A stretch of 57,026 nt of DNA from Verrucomicrobiia bacterium (GTDB lineage Bacteria > Verrucomicrobiota > Verrucomicrobiia > JABWAM01), in assembly GCA_028687435.1 (NCBI GenBank), contig JAQUAF010000035.1, positions 1 through 57,026 on the forward strand. The letters are read 5' to 3'. The notes under the pieces are model-generated. The model did not search any database. It had not been told where the DNA came from and worked only from the letters and a program-made list of their open reading frames with translations. A program made the translations under genes and the position numbers. Positions 1-9,196 of this stretch are shown here, in pieces. Within the stretch, counting starts at the first letter, position 1, and each line of letters starts with the position of its first letter.

Positions 1-190
1 ACTCAGCTTTTTTATGGAAGTAAACCTTGGGCAAAGTTTTCCAAGGAAAAATGGCCAATCCACCCACAAATCCAGCGACAGCGAGGCGAAATTTTTCCGG
101 TTTGCTTGACAATCCCCATAGCAGGAGTACGAAGTTAAAATCCAAAAGCTGAAATTAAGAAACCTTGCGGAGAATCAGAGACCTGAATGA
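1..190. other. non-coding left edge with a short dispersed repeat
   Basis: No convincing gene is seen here. The stretch lies downstream of the minus-strand glycosidase-like gene. Positions 122-161 closely match 52228-52267, with only about five or six differences over 40 bases, so this is a short dispersed repeat of unknown function. No clear terminator hairpin is visible. Confidence 0.5.
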
Positions 191-2131
191 CTATTCAAGA
201 GCTAAATCAGCATCGATCTTGTAAATTTTCATTTTTTTAGCTCCCATGCTTTTTTTGCATTTTATAAGCTTATCAGAAATCAGATCGATAACCGAGGCCC
301 GCTGTAAGAGTTTGTGCTGAAAATTCCGATAGGCGAATAGAATTTCCACTCCTTTTTCATCTCTCCAGATCACGCCGCGTTTGTTTTTGAGCAGATGGCG
401 ATGGATCATGTGTTTCACCGCCTGATTGAACGCCCGGTTCCATTCTCCAATCTTTTTCATTTTTCCCTTGGGCAGGTATTTCGCAGCAACGGTCAAGGGC
501 GCTTTGTTTGCCAGAAACCGGAAATAAGCGTGATCCTTCAAAATGGCCGGGTTGTTTTTGTAATAGGTAAAGAGGCTTGTTTCCACCGCCATTTCTTCCT
601 GGCCCAAAAAAAACATGCTTTCGCCGTCACCGCGGGCGCCAAATGGCGAATACCCTTCATTGATGATTTTTAAACCTATGTCTTGCAGTCTTTTTACCAT
701 CGCGATGGCATCCGCTGTGTTGGCCACACCTTGTTTTCTGGAAAAATCCAATGACATAAATGGCATGGAATTATAGGAGTCCAGCCACAAACCATCAAAG
801 TGGCAGTCTTTTTTGAGTCGCTTTAACAAATTGATAAAATGCCGTTGCGCTTCTATCCGGGCCGATATAGCTGTGATATGGAAATAAACCCAGGTAAATG
901 GGGATCCGTCAGCTTTTCTGATGATCCATTCCGGGTGCTTGGACAAATAGTTGGAGTGATTTGCAAGATGAAACCCCGGATACCATACAAAAACCTCCAT
1001 ATTTTTCTCATGCGCTTTATCACAGAAAATACGAAAGGCCTCCCGCCCGCCATATTGGGACGCTATTTTAAAATCGAGAATACCACAGCGGGAGTCGTAA
1101 GTAATGGATGGCAGGGCCTTCACCTTCATGCCCAGTGACCGATAGCTGATCCAAGGACTGCCCACCATAATCCGGCGAAAGTTCAACTTGTCGCATAAGG
1201 ACAGGGTTTTTTCGGCAAAGATATCGAAACGACCTTGCATCTTCAGATGCAGTTTGGGAGCGCAGCCGGGGGTTCCTCCATCAATGGGGATGTTGGCCAT
1301 CGGCAGGACCTCCTCCCTTTTGACCCCGGCAGCTTTCCTAAAACGTTCGCTTTCAGCAAGAAAGATTTCACACCACAGATCCTTCTGTCCTTCCAAATCC
1401 ATTTTTTCCTGGTGAAGAAGCAGACTCCATTCCGCGCATTTCCACCGAGTCTCGCTGTCCAGCGTGTACCGATAACGGAAAAGGGGGCCTTTGCCCTGAA
1501 TCCATTCGCCACCCGACGAGAACATCCCGGCAAGTTCGCCGAGACGAACCAATAAGACGTTGCTTTCGCTGGTGAACAGATCGAAGGGAGAGCGCATTCC
1601 CTGCCAAATGCCCCAGCGCGCGCCCTGCCACTGTTCGCCCATGACACCACATTTTTGTGGTGTGTAGAGATCCTGCACATGATGGCGGGAGAACCGTTTA
1701 TGCAATGGCAGACCAATTTCCAATTCCAGTGGCAAGGCAATTTGCTGCAGCGCCTCAAACCGCAGGCCAATGCCAGCGAAACACTTTTCATTTATAAAGC
1801 ATTGGCATGCCCGGGCAATCATCCTGACAGAGTAACGAAACCGGGGCCTGCCGTTAAGGCGGATGTCTCCCCGCCAGGAAACTTCATTGCCTTTTCGGAT
1901 GGGGGTGCGCCAAGCGACATTCCCCCACGAAAATGAACCATTCTCGAGATATCGGTAACGAAAAGACAACGCTTCCCGGAGAATTTCGATTTTGTCCAAA
2001 TAAATACTCGAGAGACAAACCTGATTTCGGCCCGTCTTGCATTCAATAGATCCGTTGCCAAGATGATGAATGAAACTTTTAGTTCTCATGAGATTGTCGG
2101 TATCTTTATGTGGTGATTTCACAGATCTCAA
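191..2131 (-). CDS. putative alpha-galactosidase-like (GH36/GH31 clan) TIM-barrel glycosidase
   Basis: A 646-residue protein with a beta-rich N-terminal half and a C-terminal TIM barrel. The barrel carries 'VFVWYPGFHL' and 'DGLWLDSYNS'; Asp451 in the latter sits where GH-D clan enzymes keep the catalytic nucleophile. The motif 'INEGYSPFG' follows. No signal peptide is obvious, so it may act in the cytoplasm on imported oligosaccharide. The listed start is a TTG with a nearby TGGAG; an ATG at 2089 (residue 15) is a plausible alternative. It is the last gene of a minus-strand run with a pseudopilin, a second glycosidase-like protein and a dehydrogenase. The clan assignment is an inference from motifs; substrate is unknown. 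Confidence 0.6.
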   Translation of the reverse strand: MRSVKSPHKDTDNLMRTKSFIHHLGNGSIECKTGRNQVCLSSIYLDKIEILREALSFRYRYLENGSFSWGNVAWRTPIRKGNEVSWRGDIRLNGRPRFRYSVRMIARACQCFINEKCFAGIGLRFEALQQIALPLELEIGLPLHKRFSRHHVQDLYTPQKCGVMGEQWQGARWGIWQGMRSPFDLFTSESNVLLVRLGELAGMFSSGGEWIQGKGPLFRYRYTLDSETRWKCAEWSLLLHQEKMDLEGQKDLWCEIFLAESERFRKAAGVKREEVLPMANIPIDGGTPGCAPKLHLKMQGRFDIFAEKTLSLCDKLNFRRIMVGSPWISYRSLGMKVKALPSITYDSRCGILDFKIASQYGGREAFRIFCDKAHEKNMEVFVWYPGFHLANHSNYLSKHPEWIIRKADGSPFTWVYFHITAISARIEAQRHFINLLKRLKKDCHFDGLWLDSYNSMPFMSLDFSRKQGVANTADAIAMVKRLQDIGLKIINEGYSPFGARGDGESMFFLGQEEMAVETSLFTYYKNNPAILKDHAYFRFLANKAPLTVAAKYLPKGKMKKIGEWNRAFNQAVKHMIHRHLLKNKRGVIWRDEKGVEILFAYRNFQHKLLQRASVIDLISDKLIKCKKSMGAKKMKIYKIDADLALE

Positions 2132-2210
2132 AACTCCATTTTCATAACATCATATGTTGAACGCGCCATTTTCAATGACATGGAGAAAATCGAATTATAA
2201 CTATAATCAA

Positions 2211-3011
2211 TCAATATTTGACGCTATAAGTTATAGAGCAATCCAATGCCCGAAGACGAATTTCATTTGCGCCCTCGACATGAAAATCGGCAAACAGGAC
2301 ATTTGCCCGGTCATTGTGATAACGAACGATTTGTTTTGGGTCGGCAGCAACAAATTTGGGATACACATAACACGCCATCGCTGTTACATCGGTTCCATTT
2401 AATATGGTTGCGGAATCATAGATCAATCCCACATTTGCCGGATTCTGAAAATCGTTCAGATTGGGCCCCCAATATCCAGGAGGGGCGCTTTTTTGGTACC
2501 ACCATTGAAAACCGTAGGTATTGTTGGAACCCTTCCAATTATCAGATGTTTTGCTGGAAGGGCAGAGAAACACCCGTTTGTCTTTGCTGTATCCCTGGTC
2601 ATATAAGACTGCAGCCCAGCTGGTCCATGCCGACGTATTGTAGATCTGGGGACAATTTCCCTCGTTTTCAGAGCAGTATTGTGACAACGCAAGCCCGATC
2701 TGGCGCAGATTGTGCAAACAGCGAATTTCACGCGCTGAATCGCGGCACTTCTTCAATCCAGGAAATAATAATGCTCCCAAAATGGAAACAATGGCAGTCA
2801 CTATAATCATTTCCAGCAAAGTCACGCCCATTGCTCCGCCTGTCTTATTTAAAATTCTCCCGCAAGCCAAACAGGATTTGAGGATTTTTCCATGAAATTT
2901 CCGGATCGGAACGGGCTTCATTTCAAATAAAATCGGGCGCATGACAGATTCTTTTGAATGGAAAATCTGGCTGGCAATTAAGCGGGGAGGAAACATCCTT
3001 TTCATTTGCAA
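2211..3011 (-). CDS. type II secretion / type IV pilin-like prepilin with H-X9-D C-terminal motif
   Basis: The protein has a classical prepilin segment 'GVTLLEMIIVTAIVSILG', preceded by an unusually long leader of about 60 residues. It is followed by '[11 protein letters not shown]', typical of PVC-group pseudopilins. Near the C-terminus 'HNDRANVLFADF' matches H-X9-D but has Phe where the family usually has Gly. Such proteins are predicted to be cleaved by a prepilin peptidase after the Gly and inserted in the inner membrane. The true start could be an internal Met closer to the leader, since no strong ribosome site marks the first codon. It lies between two glycosidase-like genes on the same strand. 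Confidence 0.75.
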   Translation of the reverse strand: MQMKRMFPPRLIASQIFHSKESVMRPILFEMKPVPIRKFHGKILKSCLACGRILNKTGGAMGVTLLEMIIVTAIVSILGALLFPGLKKCRDSAREIRCLHNLRQIGLALSQYCSENEGNCPQIYNTSAWTSWAAVLYDQGYSKDKRVFLCPSSKTSDNWKGSNNTYGFQWWYQKSAPPGYWGPNLNDFQNPANVGLIYDSATILNGTDVTAMACYVYPKFVAADPKQIVRYHNDRANVLFADFHVEGANEIRLRALDCSITYSVKY

Positions 3012-3118
3012 CGTTTTCAGGCTTGCGAGATTCCATGAGCGATCTCATTCTGGACTAAAGCGTCTTCCCAATAATCTGGCAAGCTCGAAAGTCGCGGGGC
3101 CGACGGGGTGGGCGCTCA

Positions 3119-5044
3119 TTATTTTCCTATCACCTCGTTAAATCTTTGCCGGTAAAAATCCGGATCCTGAGTGATAAATATCATTTTTGCGGCCGCAATG
3201 GAGCTAATTTCGGCCGTTATTTTCTTCCCGTTCCTTTGCCATGGAACCGGAATGATTCCTTCTGGAGACACCTCCAGCACATCCTTTTCCTTGAACCACT
3301 CCGGAACCGCAATCTTCACTTTTACATTTTTCTTTGGATTAATCAAAAATTTCCGGTTCTCTTCATAAGCGTAATCCCTGTTAATCAACACGACGCCCAA
3401 ATGCTTTTCGCCGCAAAACAATGTCGTCGTTTGCAGTTTCACCTCCGTGGATGACGCGATATTTCTGGCTTGATGTCCAATCGCGAGAAGCGGCCCTGCC
3501 ACCCGCAATTCCACATTAATCCGCTCGATTTCTCGGGCAAGTTCCTTGTCAGCCTGAAAGCCGCGCCATGCCTTGTCACTGCTGTACATAAAATAGAAGA
3601 TGCCTTTGGCTCCGCCCGCGATTGCGTAATAAGCCATGATTCGCTCTTCCTCGGAAGTCGCAAAACGGTCGTTTGTGTGGGCCGCATAAGCATCAAGCCA
3701 GATGAAGAGAGGCCGCGGGGCGCATGCCGCCCTTGCGGTCTCGGCGGCGTTTGACACATACGCCAATGTTTCCTTTGTTTTGATGTGCAATGCATACGGA
3801 TCCGTGCCAAAAATATCAGCCAATTCTCCATAAATATTCCAGTTGTCCGGCTTGAAGGTATTGTCCACGTTTAACATCAATGGATGCAATGGATCCTCCT
3901 TTCGATAGGCCTGTTGCATGTCTTCTATTGGCATTGCCATGGAGCCGACTCTCCTCATCACATCCGGAATAGCCTTGTTCTTGTATTCCCAGACATCGGG
4001 TTCGTCATACAAATAGTAAGCTAATAAATTCGGAAACTTCTTTATCTGGTTTATTGTTTCAATGCTTGGCTTTAGCGCATTGAACGCGGTTGTTGTCGTG
4101 ATAAATTTCAAGTTCCTTGCGGAAAGTTTTGCCATCAACTTGTCGCCAGGAGCGAAGTTTATGTTAATGACGGCGTTGAAATGCATTTTTAAGTATGCGT
4201 CCAAATCCACATCTCTAACACAACCGAATACCCCCACCGGAAAGTCGCATTCCCATACCCGCACGCGTGAAGCCGTTTGCTCCCCATTATTTGCCAATAT
4301 GCGCAACACATGGTAGCTGCCCGAATAAAGCATCGTTTGAAGGCTCAACCGCAGCAGCGTCAGGTTTGGTCCGCAGTCGTACGATTGGATGGAGGAGGTG
4401 ATTTCTTTTTCATCCATAAATACCCGCGAAACGCTTTTTTCCCCATCGATATAGATATACATGGATTCCTTTTTTGGCGAAAAACCGACAAAGCCAATCT
4501 CCATTTTCGGCCCGTTCTCGCTATTCACTTCACATTGAAGCTTCCGTCCATTTTCGAATTCCATGACAAACAAATTTTTTATTTTATCCGTGGGATGGCG
4601 AAGCCGCACAATAATCTCGGCTATCCCATTGCCAGGAATTGGATTCGGAAGAACTCGGTGCCAGATCACTTGAAAGTCACCTTGCAATTCTAATAGAGAT
4701 TTTTCATTTAGAAGAATTTTTGCAATCTTTAGTTCATTGGCTTCGAGATTGCGAAGGTAAATATGAAATGAGCCCGATCGTTTGGTTTGCACGGAATAGT
4801 CTTTGACCTTATAAGTCCATCCCTCCTTCCAAACGCATTCAACAGGATCCTTGTCGGGCCTAAAATAAGCGCATTCAACATTTGCGCATTCATTCAAAGC
4901 GGCGGATGCGGTCTCTGCCGGCAAAATCAGGCACCATGCGCCAATTGTCATGAAAAAAGGCAATGCTTTAAAATTCGCGCGCATAGCGGACCTTAAATTT
5001 TCCAAAAATGGCGACCCGGGCATTTTGAGATGGATTGTTTTCAT
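3119..5044 (-). CDS. secreted putative glycoside hydrolase (TIM barrel, 'LYDEPD' motif)
   Basis: I chose the ATG at 5044 because AAAGGA lies a few bases upstream and the protein then begins with a signal peptide (MKTIHLKM..., hydrophobic stretch, 'PAETASA'). The reading frame stays open to 5161 but those 39 residues look spurious. The N-terminal half is beta-rich. A TIM-barrel part follows, with 'GVFGCVRDVDLDAYLK', 'AYYLYDEPD' (Glu348 is a catalytic candidate) and 'IFYFMYSS'. The C-terminus resembles an all-beta tail. The barrel resembles that of the 1325-residue protein at 19689-23666. It is probably exported and acts on a polysaccharide. Family number and substrate cannot be assigned from sequence alone. 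Confidence 0.6.
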   Translation of the reverse strand: MKTIHLKMPGSPFLENLRSAMRANFKALPFFMTIGAWCLILPAETASAALNECANVECAYFRPDKDPVECVWKEGWTYKVKDYSVQTKRSGSFHIYLRNLEANELKIAKILLNEKSLLELQGDFQVIWHRVLPNPIPGNGIAEIIVRLRHPTDKIKNLFVMEFENGRKLQCEVNSENGPKMEIGFVGFSPKKESMYIYIDGEKSVSRVFMDEKEITSSIQSYDCGPNLTLLRLSLQTMLYSGSYHVLRILANNGEQTASRVRVWECDFPVGVFGCVRDVDLDAYLKMHFNAVININFAPGDKLMAKLSARNLKFITTTTAFNALKPSIETINQIKKFPNLLAYYLYDEPDVWEYKNKAIPDVMRRVGSMAMPIEDMQQAYRKEDPLHPLMLNVDNTFKPDNWNIYGELADIFGTDPYALHIKTKETLAYVSNAAETARAACAPRPLFIWLDAYAAHTNDRFATSEEERIMAYYAIAGGAKGIFYFMYSSDKAWRGFQADKELAREIERINVELRVAGPLLAIGHQARNIASSTEVKLQTTTLFCGEKHLGVVLINRDYAYEENRKFLINPKKNVKVKIAVPEWFKEKDVLEVSPEGIIPVPWQRNGKKITAEISSIAAAKMIFITQDPDFYRQRFNEVIGK

Positions 5045-5181
5045 GATGGATCCTTTTAATTTTGTCTTCCAAGTTCGCGAGTGAATGTACGCTGCAGCCA
5101 GTTGCCCATCGCTGTAAACACCTACTTCAGGATAATCTTCAAATTTTATCCATGTTTGCATTCATTGTTTGTGAAATCAAT

Positions 5182-6249
5182 TTAATTTTCAACACATCCT
5201 AAATTATCCCAATCAAACAATACCCCCAGATAGCCATCCTTTCTGTCATTCAAAGCTGCGTAAACGTTCTGCGCCTCGAATGGACTGACAACATGGCTCA
5301 CAAGAGGCTGCGTTTTCAACTTGTCCCGCGTGATCAAGTCGAAAAGAATGCCGTAATTCCGCTGAATGCTGTGTTTGCATCCATCCACACCCTTCAAGGG
5401 AAACCGCCACTCATGCGCGCCTTTCAGGGTGATACAGCCATGCGGCCACAAATGAACGTGGTTGAGCAGGTCGGTCATGTCGCCCTGGCATTCCCCCCGG
5501 GGCGATCCCAGCAAGACAATTTCGCCCCGGGATTTCATCACGGGAAAAATCTTTCCAACCATTGAGGGAATGCCGGTCGCCTCAACGGCAGTTTCCACTC
5601 CCTGGTTGTTTGTCCACCCCTTGATTTCCTCGACCAATGTGCCCGGATCGGAGTCCAATACCTTTTCAAAGCCGCATTGGAGGGCGGTTTTACGGCGTTG
5701 AGGACAGGGATCAATGCCAATCACCCGAGCGCCGCCCAGTGCAAAAAGCTGCCCGGCCAGATTCCCAACCACACCCAGGCCGAAAATCGCCACCCAATCC
5801 CCCAACTCCGGAGGTGAAACGCGCGGCGCCGTGATGGAAACCGCGGCCATGCGACTGAAAATCATCCGCGTGAGATCCCCATCCTTTGGCAACCGGATGG
5901 TCGTTGCGCCAAACTTCACCCTGGCATGTTCCCGGTGCCCCGAGCAGGTGAATACCAAGTCCCCCTTGCCCATGCCGTCCACATTCCGCCCGACAGACAA
6001 CACTTCCCCCACGCTGGCATAGCCTGGAACATAAGGCAAAGGCGCCCACGATTCCGCCCCGCGGTAAATCGCCAGCTCCGTTCCCGCGCTCACCAGGGAA
6101 TAGAGATTTTTTACGATCAATTCATCATCGTCCGGAGAATCGTCTGAAAAATCCGCCTCCTGCACCACGGCATGGAGCGGTTTGTCGAATAAAATGGATC
6201 TTGTCTTCATGGATGTATTGGATGACAGTTTTTTTGGTTCACCTTTCAT
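5182..6249 (-). CDS. medium-chain (zinc-type) alcohol dehydrogenase / sugar dehydrogenase-like oxidoreductase
   Basis: A 355-residue MDR-superfamily protein with a GroES-like N-terminal part ('SAGTELAIYRG', 'VPGYASVGEV', 'GDLVFTCSGHREHARV') and a Rossmann domain with 'GLGVVGNLAGQLFALGG' and 'GIDPCPQRR'. The usual catalytic Cys-His-Glu zinc triad is not clear, which places it with divergent 'bi-domain oxidoreductase'-like members. An alternative start is the Met at residue 14 (6210). It heads the minus-strand run toward the glycosidase-like genes and is divergent from an AraC regulator, so sugar or polyol oxidation under AraC control is a reasonable inference. Confidence 0.75.
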   Translation of the reverse strand: MKGEPKKLSSNTSMKTRSILFDKPLHAVVQEADFSDDSPDDDELIVKNLYSLVSAGTELAIYRGAESWAPLPYVPGYASVGEVLSVGRNVDGMGKGDLVFTCSGHREHARVKFGATTIRLPKDGDLTRMIFSRMAAVSITAPRVSPPELGDWVAIFGLGVVGNLAGQLFALGGARVIGIDPCPQRRKTALQCGFEKVLDSDPGTLVEEIKGWTNNQGVETAVEATGIPSMVGKIFPVMKSRGEIVLLGSPRGECQGDMTDLLNHVHLWPHGCITLKGAHEWRFPLKGVDGCKHSIQRNYGILFDLITRDKLKTQPLVSHVVSPFEAQNVYAALNDRKDGYLGVLFDWDNLGCVEN

Positions 6250-6362
6250 GGTTTTCCCAACAGTCTTCAGTCTTCAACCTGAACAACCTTTATCGTTGCC
6301 AAACCCTACCGCATGTTTTCCGTCTTGTCTTTGGATGAACTTGCGATTATTTGTCCAAAATT

Positions 6363-7247
6363 ATGATTTTTGATCTGTCCGGAGTCTCCCCTCACGTCCG
6401 CCGGACCCGGATCAACCGGAACCGCGGCCAGCCGCAGGCTTACGTGGATCCGGATTACGTTTTCACCCTGATCCTCCAGGGCGGGGGGATCTTTCGCCTG
6501 GAAGGACGCAAATGCAGGATCCAGCGCGGACATCTGATCCTGATGCCCCCTTATATGATGCACGTCGTCGAACCCCAATCCGGCGGGGAAATCACCCAGT
6601 TCGTCATCCACTTTGATCTTTTTTTCAATCCAAAAAGGACTGGGACCGTCCATCTCAAAAAAGGCATGGATTTTCGCGAGTTTTGCCGCCAGCGCAACAA
6701 TCCCGAAACGCTTCTGACTTCCATTCCCCCGGTTGTGATGCCTCCGGAAGCCGACCAGATTGCCATTGAAAAACTTTTTCCGCTGCTGAAAAAGGATCTC
6801 GACACAAAACCACCTGGTTTTGAGCTGAGCGTCAAAGCCAGAATGCTGGACATTCTTTCCATTTACCTGAAAAACACCTCGCGTCAAATTCGCTCCCAAA
6901 AAACCCCGTCAAAAGGTTGGCGCAACATCGAGAAGGCCATTCGCTTCATCCACATGCATCACAAGGAATCCCTCCCGCTGCTCAAAATCAGCCGGGAAGC
7001 AGGGCTCTCTCTGAACTACTTCTGCAATCTGTTCAAAGCCCGTACGGGAACCAGCATCCACCGCTACATCAATGGCGTCCGCATCCGCGAAGCCAAACGT
7101 CTGATCGAGGAATCCCGGCTGAATTTCTCCCAAATCGCGGACGCCGTGGGATTCCCCACCATCCATCTCTTCAGCCGGATCTTCAAGAAAATCGAGGGCA
7201 TGACTCCAACCGAATACGCCTCTGCCAAACACGGACCAACAACATAA
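6363..7247 (+). CDS. AraC-family transcriptional regulator
   Basis: The N-terminal half is a cupin-like sensing domain ('FTLILQGGGIFRLEGRKC', 'LILMPPYMMHVVEP'). The last 100 residues hold the double helix-turn-helix of AraC proteins, with 'AGLSLNYFCNLFKARTG', 'YINGVRIREAKRLIEES' and 'FSRIFKKIEGMTPTEY'. The start is an ATG; a TTG 12 bases upstream is an alternative. It is divergent from the dehydrogenase and glycosidase-like operon and probably controls it in response to a sugar. A compact hairpin with a T-run follows the stop codon. Confidence 0.9.
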   Translation: MIFDLSGVSPHVRRTRINRNRGQPQAYVDPDYVFTLILQGGGIFRLEGRKCRIQRGHLILMPPYMMHVVEPQSGGEITQFVIHFDLFFNPKRTGTVHLKKGMDFREFCRQRNNPETLLTSIPPVVMPPEADQIAIEKLFPLLKKDLDTKPPGFELSVKARMLDILSIYLKNTSRQIRSQKTPSKGWRNIEKAIRFIHMHHKESLPLLKISREAGLSLNYFCNLFKARTGTSIHRYINGVRIREAKRLIEESRLNFSQIADAVGFPTIHLFSRIFKKIEGMTPTEYASAKHGPTT

Positions 7248-7275
7248 GACACGCCTTCCGTGTCAGGATTTTTTT
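7248..7275 (+). terminator. rho-independent terminator of the AraC gene
   Basis: GACACG (7248-7253) pairs with CGTGTC (7259-7264) across a five-base loop, starting right after the TAA, and a T-rich run follows at 7269-7275. The T-run lies inside the 3' end of the convergent CBM9-like gene, so the two genes share this sequence. Confidence 0.65.
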
Positions 7276-9095
7276 GTCTTCCCCTTGGACGACTGCCTGG
7301 ATTTGACTTTTCCAGGCGCAGGTTTTGCCGTGTCATTCCCGGATGACGGCGATTTTTCAGCCGCATTGGGTTGAAAGACAGGTTTTCGAAAAATCAACAT
7401 GCCCATGCCAGTCGGATTATGGGTGGCAAATCCGTTTTCCGCCCACGAAAAAAGGACTTTCTTGCCCACCTTGCGCTGCCGCCGCAAATTGAAAAAGCAT
7501 GCCTTATCCTCAACTTTGATTCCCACACTTCTCCATGGAACCATGACCTTGACCCGCCAGCCCTTTGCAAACGGCAACGCCCTGGCTTTGGCCTCGGAAT
7601 TCCAGCCTTGATTGAAACAAAAGTTACACGGCAAAAAGGCGGTTTGCGGAGAATACAAGGCATCCATGAGAAAACCCTTGGAATTGACCACCCATTGGCC
7701 ATAGGCCAATCCCTTTATCGGCGCCAGGAAGATCTCAACACAATCGTCATCCCACATGCCTTTTTCTTCATTACCGCTTTTTTTAGCCACCACCTTCTCC
7801 ATCTCCGGTTCATCGCAGCAAATCTCCAGATAAAGGGCTGACTTGTCACAGACAGCGCTCCATTGGGTTGGGGGTTCCGCTTGGACAACCAGATTGGTCT
7901 GCGGTTTCATGGAAAGCCCCTGCCACGCCGTTTGAGAAGACACCGGAGCGTTGCTTTTCCAGGGAGCCGAAGCGTTCGCCTTGGGAATCAATTCCAACTG
8001 TGGCAATCTTGGCGTCTGCTGGCGGGCGCCGCCCACCCAATCACGGGCTTCGATGTTCTCCCGCCAATCCTTGAATTTTCCAAACGCCGGCCCCTTGGCA
8101 AGAGTTTTCTCGGCCTCTCCAAAGCGTCCAGCCAGGATATCCTGCATGGCAACCGAACCATAAAGTCTGGCTTTCTGTTCATCGGTGAGGGTTGCTTTCT
8201 GGTAAAATTGCGCGCCTTTTGTCAAAATGGCGACAGTGGCCGCAAAATTGGTTTTGCCGGCATGAATGGTCAAAATATCCTGGCAGGGTTTCCAATAATC
8301 ATACTTTGGCAACAACCCGGGAGTGAGGGAAAATAAAATTTCCTCGGCTTTGGCGGCATTCTTGGCCTGCAATGCCTTGGCCAAATCCTTGGTCAGATTC
8401 ATCTCGTCCGACTGCCGGATCATCAAATCCCGGGTGTCGCGGATGGATTGCTGAACGGGCTCAAGACGCTCCTTGTTTCCCTGCCCCCTGTAATGGGAGG
8501 CAAGCGCCTCATAAGCTTCCATGGCCTCAAGCGCCACGGGATAATCCCGTTGAATCTGCTCCAACAGCGGCGCCGACACGTCCTGCCGGCGCATCCCCTT
8601 GCTCAAACGCCAGGCATCCAACAAACGAGTCAACTGTGTGGAACCTTTGGGAAGGTTTTTGACAGCCGCCACAAATGAATTCAAGAGCGTTCCAACATCC
8701 CGGGAACTATCGTTGTTTTGTGCGCGTTGAATCAATTCACGCCAGACTTCAACCGTCTGAGGCAGATCCCGCCCCACATCGACAACCGCCCGCAAATGAC
8801 GCAGCCGCCTGGAACTGTCAGGGCGGCTTTGTTTCAACTCAAACTGGGCAATGGCCAGATGCGCGGCCACCCGCTGATTCACATTGGTTGCCGCAGACAA
8901 GGTTGCTTCCAACTTGGCCAACTCAGCCTGTTGGGCGGCCCTCTTGGTCAACAACTCATCAATCCACGACAACCCGGTTTGCCCCTGAAGCACCACCTCG
9001 TCCATCTTGGTTTGGCGGCGCAAAAACCGGTCTGAAAAATAAAGAGTTGAACAGGCAAAGACAAAGCAGACCACCAATAAAACATTGGATTTCAC
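7263..9095 (-). CDS. membrane-anchored protein with C-terminal CBM9-like domain
   Basis: I chose the GTG at 9095 because CCAGGGGG sits five bases upstream; it gives an N-terminus 'MKSNVLLVVCFVFACSTLYF' that is a membrane anchor or signal. The frame continues to a GTG at 9128. The middle (about residues 40-380) is helical, with TPR-like and coiled segments. A CBM9-type beta-sandwich follows, with 'MWDDDCVEIFLAP' and 'WVVNSKGFLMD' as in carbohydrate-binding family 9-like proteins. The tail is Lys/Ser/Pro rich. It is the last gene of an operon with an ABC ATPase, a permease and a zinc-ribbon protein, suggesting a cell-envelope role that involves glycan binding. Function is not established. Confidence 0.65.
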   Translation of the reverse strand: MKSNVLLVVCFVFACSTLYFSDRFLRRQTKMDEVVLQGQTGLSWIDELLTKRAAQQAELAKLEATLSAATNVNQRVAAHLAIAQFELKQSRPDSSRRLRHLRAVVDVGRDLPQTVEVWRELIQRAQNNDSSRDVGTLLNSFVAAVKNLPKGSTQLTRLLDAWRLSKGMRRQDVSAPLLEQIQRDYPVALEAMEAYEALASHYRGQGNKERLEPVQQSIRDTRDLMIRQSDEMNLTKDLAKALQAKNAAKAEEILFSLTPGLLPKYDYWKPCQDILTIHAGKTNFAATVAILTKGAQFYQKATLTDEQKARLYGSVAMQDILAGRFGEAEKTLAKGPAFGKFKDWRENIEARDWVGGARQQTPRLPQLELIPKANASAPWKSNAPVSSQTAWQGLSMKPQTNLVVQAEPPTQWSAVCDKSALYLEICCDEPEMEKVVAKKSGNEEKGMWDDDCVEIFLAPIKGLAYGQWVVNSKGFLMDALYSPQTAFLPCNFCFNQGWNSEAKARALPFAKGWRVKVMVPWRSVGIKVEDKACFFNLRRQRKVGKKVLFSWAENGFATHNPTGMGMLIFRKPVFQPNAAEKSPSSGNDTAKPAPGKVKSRQSSKGKTKKS

Positions 9096-9196
9096 CGAGC
9101 CCCCTGGCTGACAGGCATATGAACCCACTCCACCTGTTCACCTTCAGCAGGCACGTAAAGCGCGTTCAGCCTGTTCCGATAAAAACACCGCACAAG

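Noticed and set aside
5045..5161. 39-residue N-terminal extension of the glycosidase-like protein
   Set aside because: A good ribosome site and a signal peptide begin at 5044; the extension would bury the signal peptide.
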